A DNA stretch of 64,000 nt from contig JAFTHZ010000015.1 in the NCBI GenBank assembly GCA_017457155.1, forward strand, positions 124,001-188,000. The letters are read 5' to 3'. Of the stretch, positions 9,889 to 18,030 are shown in pieces (within the stretch, counting starts at the first letter, position 1; the number at the start of each line of letters is the position of its first letter). A program made the position numbers and the translations under genes. The DNA is from Ruminococcus sp. Its GTDB lineage: Bacteria > Bacillota > Clostridia > Oscillospirales > Acutalibacteraceae. A model generated the notes under the pieces. It made no database searches. It worked only from the letters and a program-made list of their open reading frames with translations, and was not told the origin of the DNA.

Positions 9889-9922
9889 TCCGCGTATATT
9901 TGTTCCAGATAATATACGCGGA
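9889..9922 (-). promoter_or_regulatory. Hairpin abutting the yabP ribosome site
   Basis: Perfect 12-base stem AATATACGCGGA / TCCGCGTATATT with a 10-base loop. On the minus strand the 3' arm runs straight into GGAGGTTTTTATG, so the last stem bases are part of the yabP ribosome site and a T run follows. It could terminate read-through from rqcP, hide the ribosome site in long transcripts, or both. Confidence 0.5.
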
Positions 9923-9940
9923 AGAATCAAAGATTATGAA
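9911..9940 (-). promoter_or_regulatory. Candidate sigma-E promoter of yabP-yabQ
   Basis: TTCATAAT (9933-9940), a 14-base spacer and CGTATATT (9911-9918) give 6/8 and 5/8 matches to the sigma-E boxes GTMATATT and CATACAMT. Sigma-E control of yabP and yabQ is established in Bacillus. The -10 lies in the 5' arm of the hairpin, so a transcript from here would lack the full hairpin. Confidence 0.35.
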
Positions 9941-9941
9941 T

Positions 9942-10181
9942 TCAGACAGGTTTGTACATAGCGTCTGCGTCCTCCTTGCGGACATGCTCCAGGACGCTTA
10001 CAACCTGAACTTTAATAACTTTCTCTCCGAAAGTGAGAGCAATAACATCCCCTATCTTCACATCATAAGAGGCCTTTGAGACCTTGCCGTTGACAGACAC
10101 CTTACCTGCAGCGCAGGCCTCGGACGCAACGGTTCTGCGTTTGATGAGTCGGGAAACCTTGAGATATTTATCCAGTCGCAT
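9942..10181 (-). CDS. rqcP: S4-domain ribosome quality control protein RqcP (YabO)
   Basis: 79 residues, essentially one S4 RNA-binding domain (MRLDKYLKVSRLIKRRTVAS, then GKVSVNGKVSKASYDVKIGD). In Bacillus this protein stabilises tRNA on stalled 50S subunits during C-terminal alanine tailing by RqcH. It keeps its conserved place between hup and yabP and has an AGGAGG site. Confidence 0.9.
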   Translation of the reverse strand: MRLDKYLKVSRLIKRRTVASEACAAGKVSVNGKVSKASYDVKIGDVIALTFGEKVIKVQVVSVLEHVRKEDADAMYKPV

Positions 10182-10202
10182 AAATCCTCCTGATTATCTA
10201 AA

Positions 10203-10232
10203 AAAATAATGGGCATACCGAAGCATGCCCAT
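10203..10232 (-). terminator. Intrinsic terminator of hup
   Basis: Minus-strand 10-base-pair stem (one G-T pair) closed by a TTCG tetraloop and followed by TATTTTTTT. A strong terminator ending the HU message before rqcP. Confidence 0.9.
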
Positions 10233-10242
10233 GCGAAACAAA

Positions 10243-10518
10243 TTACTTGTTTACAGCGTCCTTGAAAGCCTTACCAGCCTTGAATGCGGGAACCTTGGAA
10301 GCAGCAATCTCGATCTTGTTGCCGGTTCTGGGATCGCAACCAGTTCTAGCGTTTCTTACTCTCTGCTCGAATGTACCGAAGCCAACGAGAGAAACCTTGT
10401 CGCCAGCAGCTACTGCATCAACGATAGCGTCGATAACAGCTGTAACTGCCTTGTCTGCATCCTTCTTGGAAATCTCGCTCTTTGCAGCAACTGCTGCTAC
10501 TAACTCAGTCTTGTTCAT
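10243..10518 (-). CDS. hup: DNA-binding protein HU
   Basis: 91-residue histone-like protein that bends and compacts DNA as a dimer. It shows the HU signature: [15 protein letters not shown], the turn [14 protein letters not shown], the arm with [13 protein letters not shown], and [15 protein letters not shown] at the end. The usual arm sequence NPQTG is here CDPRTG. A CGGAGG site precedes it and a strong terminator follows. Confidence 0.97.
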   Translation of the reverse strand: MNKTELVAAVAAKSEISKKDADKAVTAVIDAIVDAVAAGDKVSLVGFGTFEQRVRNARTGCDPRTGNKIEIAASKVPAFKAGKAFKDAVNK

Positions 10519-10588
10519 AATGAACCTCCGTGTAATATTTTTTATTTCTTCGGCGAATGCCGATTAATAACATCCTTAGGTGAAAAGA

Positions 10589-11380
10589 TCACTTTTTCTT
10601 TGCTTCGTCCCAGAGGGCGTCAAGCTCCTCAAGGGTAGCGTTCTTCATATCCAGTCCTTTGTCATGGGCAAGCTGTTCAACCACAGCAAATCGGGAAATG
10701 AACTTATCGCAAGCACTGCCCAGGGCCTGCTCACTGTCTACTCCAATAAAACGGGAAACGTTGACAGCGGAGAAGAGTACATCACCCAGCTCCTCGTATG
10801 AAGCAGCAGAGTCTCCTGATTCAACCGCACAACGAAGCTCCTCAACCTCTTCAGAGAGCTTTGATAAAGCGCCGCTTGCATCGTCCCAATCAAACCCGCA
10901 CTTGCGCGCTTTGTTCTGAATCTTATCTGCGCGGATGAGAGACGGCAGGGCATGGCTGACACTATCCATAGCCTGTGCCTGAGTGGACTGTGATTTAGTT
11001 TGCATTTTGATGTTGTCCCAGTTTTCCAGAACCTTGTCTGAGGTTTCAGCAATAACATCAGAGAAAACATGAGGATGACGGACAATAAGCTTCTTGCAGA
11101 TACCGTCACAAACCTCATCTATAGAGAAGCCGCCTGCATCCTGATCGATCTGTGCATGGAATACAACCTGGAGCATAACATCTCCCAGCTCCTCACACAG
11201 AAGCTCAGAATCGGCAGTATCGATAGCTTCCACCGCCTCGTAAGTTTCTTCAATAAAATTGCGTCGGATGCTCTCGTGGGTCTGTTCCCTGTCCCAGGGA
11301 CAACCGCCGGGCTCGCGTAATATACGAAGAATGTTTACAAGATCGTAAAAATCGTAGTTATTCTTAAATTCAAAATCCAT
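10589..11380 (-). CDS. mazG: Nucleoside triphosphate pyrophosphohydrolase MazG
   Basis: 263 residues with two MazG all-alpha repeats, each with the metal-binding ExxE...ExxD pattern (first EETYEAVEAIDTADSELLCEELGD, second EEVEELRCAVESGD...EELGD). It hydrolyses NTPs to NMP and pyrophosphate, cleaning aberrant nucleotides and moderating alarmone levels. The start at 11380 has CGGAGGA nearby; an upstream TTG would include that site. It occupies the spot of yabN in the Bacillus cluster but lacks the tetrapyrrole methylase domain found there. Confidence 0.93.
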   Translation of the reverse strand: MDFEFKNNYDFYDLVNILRILREPGGCPWDREQTHESIRRNFIEETYEAVEAIDTADSELLCEELGDVMLQVVFHAQIDQDAGGFSIDEVCDGICKKLIVRHPHVFSDVIAETSDKVLENWDNIKMQTKSQSTQAQAMDSVSHALPSLIRADKIQNKARKCGFDWDDASGALSKLSEEVEELRCAVESGDSAASYEELGDVLFSAVNVSRFIGVDSEQALGSACDKFISRFAVVEQLAHDKGLDMKNATLEELDALWDEAKKK

Positions 11381-11399
11381 TTTGAATTCCTCCGAAAAT

Positions 11400-11421
11400 A
11401 GTGCCAAAACGCACTGGCACT
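11400..11421 (-). terminator. Weak terminator or attenuator before mazG
   Basis: Stem AGTGCCA / TGGCACT with an 8-base loop, followed on the minus strand by ATTTT and then the mazG ribosome site. The short T run makes it a partial stop at best. Confidence 0.4.
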
Positions 11422-11429
11422 CAAATATT

Positions 11430-13193
11430 TTACCTTATAAGGTGCAGTTTTTCAAGTATTATTACAATTTTTTTACCTTTTGGGAGCATTATAATTTCAT
11501 TCCTCGAAAAAGTATGCAATATAAACAAAGAAGCAATATAAAATATAGCAGATATGCCGATTGAAATCACTACATTAATGCCCAGCAGATAGTAGCATAC
11601 ATAGGCACAGACTCCGCACACAGCGGCAGAGGCCAGAGGCTTGAGGAAAACTGAGGCAAAATTCAGTCTTATACGGGAACCCCTGATGAGCATATACATA
11701 GACACAACGCACATCACAAGATAACACACGGTGGTACCGATGGCGGCGCCGACAATGTTGATATAGACATTACGGGCAAACAGGTATGACACGATAACTT
11801 TCAGAGTCATTCCGAAAATATAAACATACATGGTATGCTTCACCTTTCCTATTCCCTGAAGCATACTGCAGATTGGAGTCAAGAGTCCCATAAACAGGGT
11901 TGCAATTCCCAGCACTTGCAGAGACTCTGCACCGAAGGTTGCTATGTTGGGATTTGTAAAGAACACAAGGCCAAGGATAGGTCCTGCAAGAACAGCCAGG
12001 CCTACTCCGCAGGGAAAAGCTACGATGGAAGTCAGCCTGAGGATCGTCTCCATGGATGAAGCAAGCTCTTCTTTGTTGCCCTTTGTGTAGGCATCGGTAA
12101 CATTTGGCATGGCGCTTGTGCCGAAAGCCTGGGTCACGGATACAACGATTGATGTAAGGGTCAAAGCCGCGCTGTAATATCCCCAGATGCAGGTATGAAT
12201 CGTTATCTCGTCAGTTGCTATCTCCGTATCAAGCACATGATTGTACTCTGCTAGCAACAGATGAGGCTGATTCAGGGCCATATTGTAGATAAGGTTCTGT
12301 ATGATTGTAGCATCAACCGTACTGGAAAGGCTCATAACAAGAGCACCCACGCCAATAGGCAGAGCTGTGCGGTACATCTTCCTGAAGGTCTCGCGCTTTG
12401 AGACAGCCTCAAGGGAACGGGCGTAGTACTCCTGAGGAATATCGCCCTTTGTAAGCGCAAAACGAACCCTGAGATACACAAAAGCAAGGACGCTGCCCAT
12501 GGTGATTCCGAATATGGAAGCAGCCACAGATATAGAAACAAGAGTCCTGTAGGCTGCGTCAGCAGAATCAAAGCTCATGCCGAAAATGGTCCCTGTAGCT
12601 TCAAACTGACCCTTGCCTGTGTAGACGATAATATAGGAAAGCACCACACCGATGGCAATCTTGGACACAGCTTCGATAAACTCTGACAAAGCTGTAGGGG
12701 TCATATTACGCAGGCCCTGATAATATCCTCGATAAATAGACACAAGGCATCCGAAGAAAATTGTGGGAGCCAGCACCAGCATAGCAGGCTGAGAATATGG
12801 CGATTGAATATACTGAACATAGAAGAAGCTGCCAACTGTCATTATGAGGAAGAACACAAGTCCCATAATGATGAAGAAGGGTTTTGACACCTTGTAAATC
12901 TGCTTTATGTCGTTGTAGCGCTCCTTGGCATAGCTCTCTGAAACAAGTCGGGACACCGCGACAGGGAATCCTATGGTTGCCAGAGTATAAAGAGGAACAT
13001 ACAGCTCGTAAGCATTGGCAAACAGCGCAGTACCAAACTCTGCGTAGTTTCCGCCAAGAACGCCATACAGATTGGTGAGCAGGATCTTCTGTGCCATTCC
13101 GCACAGCTTAACTGCCACCATACTGATGGTTAGTATCATCGCACCTTTGAGGAAGCCTCCGGAGGCGCTTTTGGTCTTAGTATTTCGGGACAT
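11430..13193 (-). CDS. spoVB: SpoVB/MurJ-like lipid flippase
   Basis: 587-residue polytopic protein of the MOP superfamily with about 14 membrane helices. The N-terminal FLKGAMILTISMVAVKLCGM and the SRLVSESYAKERYNDIKQIY loop are typical of SpoVB/YabM-like proteins, which flip lipid-linked precursors such as lipid II; SpoVB itself is required for spore cortex synthesis. The position just before mazG supports the SpoVB/YabM assignment over housekeeping MurJ, but the paralogues cannot be told apart with certainty. An AAGGAG site lies six bases before the ATG. Confidence 0.87.
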   Translation of the reverse strand: MSRNTKTKSASGGFLKGAMILTISMVAVKLCGMAQKILLTNLYGVLGGNYAEFGTALFANAYELYVPLYTLATIGFPVAVSRLVSESYAKERYNDIKQIYKVSKPFFIIMGLVFFLIMTVGSFFYVQYIQSPYSQPAMLVLAPTIFFGCLVSIYRGYYQGLRNMTPTALSEFIEAVSKIAIGVVLSYIIVYTGKGQFEATGTIFGMSFDSADAAYRTLVSISVAASIFGITMGSVLAFVYLRVRFALTKGDIPQEYYARSLEAVSKRETFRKMYRTALPIGVGALVMSLSSTVDATIIQNLIYNMALNQPHLLLAEYNHVLDTEIATDEITIHTCIWGYYSAALTLTSIVVSVTQAFGTSAMPNVTDAYTKGNKEELASSMETILRLTSIVAFPCGVGLAVLAGPILGLVFFTNPNIATFGAESLQVLGIATLFMGLLTPICSMLQGIGKVKHTMYVYIFGMTLKVIVSYLFARNVYINIVGAAIGTTVCYLVMCVVSMYMLIRGSRIRLNFASVFLKPLASAAVCGVCAYVCYYLLGINVVISIGISAIFYIASLFILHTFSRNEIIMLPKGKKIVIILEKLHLIR

Positions 13194-13237
13194 AAAAAAC
13201 TCCTTGGGTTATGATAAAGAAAATCCGTGAACAACGA

Positions 13238-14683
13238 TCAAAGATTAGCGTAGAATTCTTCGATAGCATCTTTGCGCTTCATAAGCTCCTCAAAACGAGC
13301 ATTATATTCATATGGATACTTGAAGTTAAATATACGCTCTATCCTATCGGAGGAGGTGTCTCTCATCTTGGTGACAGCACCTGCACCACAGGCAAGTATA
13401 GTGTGGGTCTCGTCCATTATGTATACGTTATAGAGACCCTCAAAGCCTTTCTTTGACCAACCTGTGTTTTCCATATTGCCCAGCATCTTGCTCTGTCGAT
13501 AGAGATAGTATGGTGCAAGTCCGCATTCGTTGAGCTTGTTGTATCCATAGGTGAGCATACGGGAGACAGAGTCTGTATCCTCACGCAGTATCTGCATATT
13601 GTCACCTGTGAGACGGGAACTGCGTTTCATAGACAAGGTGTGGATGGTGACGCTCTCGGGAGAAAGACCACAGATGCCGTCTATGGTACGCATAAAGCTC
13701 TCAGGGGTATCCCCGGGAAGTCCGGCGATAAGGTCTGTGTTTATATGACCAAAACCTATTTTGCGGGCAAGAGAAAAGGAGTCAAAGAACTCCTGTACGG
13801 TATGTCGTCTGCCGATGTTTCTTAGCACCTCATCACTCAGGGTCTGAGGGTTGACGCTGAGGCGATCACAGCCTCCGTCATAGAGAGCTCTGAGCTTGTC
13901 CTCAGTGATGGTATCAGGGCGTCCTGCCTCAACTGTAAATTCACGACACATGGACATATCGAAATTATCCGTCACAGCCTTGAGTATCACAGACAGGTCA
14001 TCAGCGGACAATGTTGTGGGGGTGCCTCCGCCCATGTATACAGTCTCAAGCTTCAACCCCAGGTTGCGGGCGATATCCCCTGTGATAGAAATCTCCTGAC
14101 AGATAAGTCTCACATAATCGGGAATGAGATGCCGAGCCTTCTCTACAGACTGAGACACAAAGGAGCAGTAACTACATCGGGTGGGACAAAAGGGAATTGA
14201 TATATACAGAGAGAAGGACTTATCCGAGGACAAGTCAAGAATCTTCTGCTCGTTTTTGCAGGTTATACAGGCAAGGTCTGTCTTTTGATCTGACACAAGG
14301 AGCTTACGGGCAAAATACTCCCGTGCTCCTTCCTCGCCCAGATCACCACGGAGCTTTCTGAAAAGTTTTATGGGACGGACACCTGTCAAAAGCCCCCAGG
14401 AAAGAGTCACTCCTGTATACTCGCACAGAAGCCTGTACAAAAGCGTTGCCATGGAAAGCTCATCGTCCTCCCCCTTCTCCTCAGAGAGGCTGCGCTCAAA
14501 TCCATCAAAGGAAACCGAAACCCTCATATCCTCTTTGTACTCGGTGAGAATATAAGGAGCCTGAAGCTCACAAGGGGCTACCTCACAGGAAACCACAGCT
14601 ATCTTCTCATTAGGGAAGAAAGCCCGTGTTAAATTCTCAAGTTCATAGTGAAACTTATGGTTAATTGCGTATAAATTCATCAT
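13238..14683 (-). CDS. hemZ: Radical SAM HemZ-type coproporphyrinogen III dehydrogenase
   Basis: 481-residue HemN-like enzyme predicted to make protoporphyrinogen IX from coproporphyrinogen III without oxygen. The radical SAM cluster CxxxCxxC is at Cys166, Cys170 and Cys173, followed by VYMGGGTPTTL, VEAGRPDTI and a HemN-like C-terminus. The extra N-terminal 150 residues are typical of HemZ. Two ATGs lie at 14683 and 14680, with no clear ribosome site. Relatives in strict anaerobes are poorly tested, so true heme synthesis is inferred. Confidence 0.85.
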   Translation of the reverse strand: MMNLYAINHKFHYELENLTRAFFPNEKIAVVSCEVAPCELQAPYILTEYKEDMRVSVSFDGFERSLSEEKGEDDELSMATLLYRLLCEYTGVTLSWGLLTGVRPIKLFRKLRGDLGEEGAREYFARKLLVSDQKTDLACITCKNEQKILDLSSDKSFSLYISIPFCPTRCSYCSFVSQSVEKARHLIPDYVRLICQEISITGDIARNLGLKLETVYMGGGTPTTLSADDLSVILKAVTDNFDMSMCREFTVEAGRPDTITEDKLRALYDGGCDRLSVNPQTLSDEVLRNIGRRHTVQEFFDSFSLARKIGFGHINTDLIAGLPGDTPESFMRTIDGICGLSPESVTIHTLSMKRSSRLTGDNMQILREDTDSVSRMLTYGYNKLNECGLAPYYLYRQSKMLGNMENTGWSKKGFEGLYNVYIMDETHTILACGAGAVTKMRDTSSDRIERIFNFKYPYEYNARFEELMKRKDAIEEFYANL

Positions 14684-14723
14684 ATCATAACAAAGCTAAA
14701 AATCATTAATTATCAGTAAACAA

Positions 14724-15356
14724 TCAGCGAAGATATATATTTGTATCCCGCTCACAATCAAGGGTTGTGGACATATTATGTCCGGGATAAACCTTGTAGT
14801 CTCCTTCGAGATTCCTCAGTCTATGAAGAGACTTCATCATCTGAGAAGGGCTGCCGGTGGGAAAATCCGTGCGACCCATAGAACCGCAGAACAAGGTATC
14901 GCCGGAAAATATCACTCTGTCATCCTCAATAATGTAGCATCCGCTGCCCTGAGTATGACCCGGAGTAAGAATGAAACGAATTTTGGTATCTCCGAGTGTC
15001 AGGGTATCCCCCTCGGACAAGAGGAACTGTGCATCAAAACCCGAAAGCTCGCAGGACGAAACCATAGCAGACAGGTTGAGGCTGCTGTCACGAAGGAACG
15101 GTGAGTCTTGTCGGGAGATAACAATATCTGCATTATACTTCTCGGAATAATAGAGGGCACCGCTAATATGATCAAAATGCCCATGAGTAAGGAGAATATA
15201 CCTGAGCTTTCCCTTGGGCAGCTCACTAAGGGCCGCAGAGAGAGAAGCACTTCTGTCTCCCGGGTCTACAAGGGCAGACTCTCCTGTTGCAGAATCGGTC
15301 AGAAGATATGAATTTGTACCCAGAGCACCAACACAAAAGGATCTGACTTCTATCAT
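14724..15356 (-). CDS. Metallo-beta-lactamase-fold hydrolase (glyoxalase II-like)
   Basis: 210-residue single-domain hydrolase with a binuclear zinc site: THGHFDH (His58, His60, Asp62, His63), then GHTQGS and FSGDTLF, and the final YPGHN. Closest in style to YqgX/GloB-like proteins that hydrolyse thioesters. The ATG overlaps the dtd stop by four bases (ATGA), so the two are translationally coupled. The substrate is unknown. Confidence 0.87.
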   Translation of the reverse strand: MIEVRSFCVGALGTNSYLLTDSATGESALVDPGDRSASLSAALSELPKGKLRYILLTHGHFDHISGALYYSEKYNADIVISRQDSPFLRDSSLNLSAMVSSCELSGFDAQFLLSEGDTLTLGDTKIRFILTPGHTQGSGCYIIEDDRVIFSGDTLFCGSMGRTDFPTGSPSQMMKSLHRLRNLEGDYKVYPGHNMSTTLDCERDTNIYLR

Positions 15357-15808
15357 TTGCTAAGCTCCTTTGAATCTATAATCAGGGTTACGGGACCGTC
15401 GTTGAGAAGCTCTACCTTCATATCAGCTCCGAACTCTCCCTGCTCTACAGAAACAACACCTTGCTCTCTCAAACAAGCACAGAAGTACTCGTAATGCTCC
15501 ATAGCCTCTGCAGGCAGAGCTGCATTATCAAAGCTGGGGCGTCGGCCCTTGCGACAATCAGCACAAAGGGTGAAGTTGGAGATAACAAGCACTCCCCCGT
15601 CAATATCTGCAAGTGACAGGTTCATCTTGTCGTTTTCGTCGCAGAAAACCCGCAGGGAAGCAATCTTTCTGGCGAGGGCCATGGCCTCAGCGTTATCATC
15701 GCCCTTCTCCACTCCCAGAAGAATCAGGAATCCCTTCTGTGTTCTGCCGATTATTTTTTCGTCTACTGTTACTGTGGCGTATGCCACACGCTGAATTACG
15801 GCTTTCAT
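15353..15808 (-). CDS. dtd: D-aminoacyl-tRNA deacylase
   Basis: 151-residue proofreading enzyme that removes D-amino acids (and glycine from tRNA-Ala). It has MKAVIQRV at the start, the cross-subunit Gly-Pro motif in NDGPVTLIID, and the active-site strand SNFTL followed by CADCRKGRRPSF. The usual motif is SQFTL, so Gln is replaced by Asn here. It lies between relA and the MBL hydrolase in the long minus-strand run; relA-dtd adjacency is common in Firmicutes. Confidence 0.95.
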   Translation of the reverse strand: MKAVIQRVAYATVTVDEKIIGRTQKGFLILLGVEKGDDNAEAMALARKIASLRVFCDENDKMNLSLADIDGGVLVISNFTLCADCRKGRRPSFDNAALPAEAMEHYEYFCACLREQGVVSVEQGEFGADMKVELLNDGPVTLIIDSKELSK

Positions 15809-15828
15809 AATATATCCTTTACTTAATA

Positions 15829-18030
15829 TCAGGTCATCTTTCTGTTTACGGAAACGATGCCGGGAATTGTGTTGAGTCGGGTAACAACTGTCCTCAGGTG
15901 AGCTGTATCGTTGACATCGATGGTCACGTTGATAACTGCCTGACCCTCGTCAATGGTGCGGGTATTAAGACTGCGAATCATAATGTGAAGTGCAGAAAGC
16001 TGATTGGAAACATCAGCAAGCATACCTGTACGATCCTGACATATGATTTCCAGGGTACTCTGGAACACCTCTCTGACCACATTCTGCCAATGTGCCTTGA
16101 CCCAGCGCTCGGGCTCCTCTGCCTGAGATATGTCCTCGGGCACATTTGTGCAATCACATTTATGGATAGACACACCATAACCGCGTGTGATGAATCCGAT
16201 GATGTCGTCTCCGGGAAGCGGATTACAGCAACGGGAGAACTTGATGAGGACATCGTCGATACCCTCAACAACTACACCGGAGCCCACCTTCTTCTTGCCG
16301 ACGGGCTTCTCAATAGTGGCAGGAACAGGATCATGAGTGTGCTTTACATAAAGCTTCTGGTACAGCTCGCGTATACGAGGCATAATCTTCCACAGCTGGA
16401 TTCCGCCATAGCCAATGGCTGCATAGAAGTCCTCCATGGTATTCACCTGAATCTTCAGGTTAACCTTGCTGAGGAAGTCAGACAACTCCTCTTCGGGGAT
16501 GCTGATGGAATATTTGCGAAGTTCCCTGTCAAACTCAAGTCGTCCTTCGATGATATTCTCTTCTCTCTTCTCCTTCTTGAACCAGGAGCGTATCTTGCTC
16601 TTGGCCTCGGAAGTCTTGACGATCTTCAGCCAGTCACGACGAGGACCCTGAGCTTCCTTCTGTGTGAGGATCTCAACGATCTCGCCTGTCTTCAGCTGAT
16701 AATCAATGGGAACAATCCTGCGGTCTACCTTAGCACCTACCATGCTGTTGCCTACAGCAGAATGGATATTATATGCAAGGTCAATAACGGTTGAGCCTGC
16801 AGGAAGGTTCACAACATCTCCCTTGGGGGTGAATACAAATACCTCGTTGGGGTTAAGGTCGGTTTTGATGGTGCTGACGATTTCGGTACCGTCAACAGCC
16901 TCCTTCTGGGTTTCCAGCATCTTTCTGACCCAGCTGAGGTTCTCTTCCAGGGAATCACGCTTTCCGCCTACACCTGCCTTATACTTCCAGTGAGCGGCAA
17001 TTCCGTACTCTGCGGTGTGATGCATATCCCATGTGCGTATCTGAACCTCAAACGGAATACCACGATGGCTGATAACTGTGGTATGCAGAGACTGGTACAT
17101 ATTAGGCTTGGGGGTAGAGATATAGTCCTTGAATCTGTTGGGGATGGGTTTGTAGATATCGTGAATGATACCCAGGACATTATAACAATCGGTCACAGAC
17201 TCAACGATGATTCTGACAGCAAAGATGTCGTAAATCTCATCAATGGTCTTGCCCTTCATATAGGTTTTTCGATAAATACTATGGATGCTCTTTACTCTGC
17301 CGCTGATATACACATCTTTAATAGCGTCGCGGCTACGCTCCAGAATCTCTTCTTTCAGCGAAGCGATGAACTCTTTTCTGTCCTGAGCAGTGTTGTTGAG
17401 CTCGTTCTCGATCTCCTCGTAGCCCACAGGGTCAAGATAGCGCAGAGAAAGATCCTCCATCTCTTCTTTGACGGCTGTGATACCCAAACGATGAGCGATG
17501 GGAGCATAAACCTCCATATTCTCCAGAGCCTTGTCTCGACGCTTCTGCTCGTGCATACAGCCAATGGTACGCATATTATGAAGTCTGTCTGCAAGCTTGA
17601 TGATAATAACTCGGATATCGTTGCTCATAGCGATGAGCATCTTACGCAGGTTCTCTGCCTGCTGTTCCTCACGGTTGCTGTACTTGATTTTGGCAAGCTT
17701 TGTGAGTCCGTCTATGAGCATGGCGATATTAGAACCAAACTCTTTGGTTATCTCTTCCAGAGTTATTTCCGTATCCTCTACAACATCATGAAGAAGTGCC
17801 GCAATAATGGACTCGGTGTCCATTCCAAGTCCCACCAGAATACAAGCAACCGAGGTGGGATGGAGAATGTATGGAAGTCCAGAAACACGCTTCTGGTCCT
17901 TGTGGGCTTCCTCTGCATAGCGATAGGCCTTCTCGATACGGTCGATGTCGAATTTATATCCGCTGGCACGCAGAAGCTCCATAAGGTTATCGTAGTCATT
18001 ATAATAAGTCATATCACAAGTGTTGCTCAT
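15829..18030 (-). CDS. relA: Bifunctional (p)ppGpp synthetase/hydrolase
   Basis: 733-residue Rel enzyme of the stringent response. Order: HD hydrolase domain (HD pair at residues 81-82 in LLHDVVEDT), synthetase domain (YDIFAVRII, RFKDYIS), TGS domain (EVFVFTPKGDVVNLPAGST) and a C-terminal ACT domain. The start at ATG 18030 has GGAGGT six bases upstream and overlaps the recJ stop as ATGA. A GTG six bases earlier is less likely. Both catalytic halves look intact. Confidence 0.95.
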   Translation of the reverse strand: MSNTCDMTYYNDYDNLMELLRASGYKFDIDRIEKAYRYAEEAHKDQKRVSGLPYILHPTSVACILVGLGMDTESIIAALLHDVVEDTEITLEEITKEFGSNIAMLIDGLTKLAKIKYSNREEQQAENLRKMLIAMSNDIRVIIIKLADRLHNMRTIGCMHEQKRRDKALENMEVYAPIAHRLGITAVKEEMEDLSLRYLDPVGYEEIENELNNTAQDRKEFIASLKEEILERSRDAIKDVYISGRVKSIHSIYRKTYMKGKTIDEIYDIFAVRIIVESVTDCYNVLGIIHDIYKPIPNRFKDYISTPKPNMYQSLHTTVISHRGIPFEVQIRTWDMHHTAEYGIAAHWKYKAGVGGKRDSLEENLSWVRKMLETQKEAVDGTEIVSTIKTDLNPNEVFVFTPKGDVVNLPAGSTVIDLAYNIHSAVGNSMVGAKVDRRIVPIDYQLKTGEIVEILTQKEAQGPRRDWLKIVKTSEAKSKIRSWFKKEKREENIIEGRLEFDRELRKYSISIPEEELSDFLSKVNLKIQVNTMEDFYAAIGYGGIQLWKIMPRIRELYQKLYVKHTHDPVPATIEKPVGKKKVGSGVVVEGIDDVLIKFSRCCNPLPGDDIIGFITRGYGVSIHKCDCTNVPEDISQAEEPERWVKAHWQNVVREVFQSTLEIICQDRTGMLADVSNQLSALHIMIRSLNTRTIDEGQAVINVTIDVNDTAHLRTVVTRLNTIPGIVSVNRKMT

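Noticed and set aside
10530..10560. TCGGC/GCCGA hairpin before hup
   Set aside because: Only five base pairs and no T run follow, so it is not supported as a terminator.
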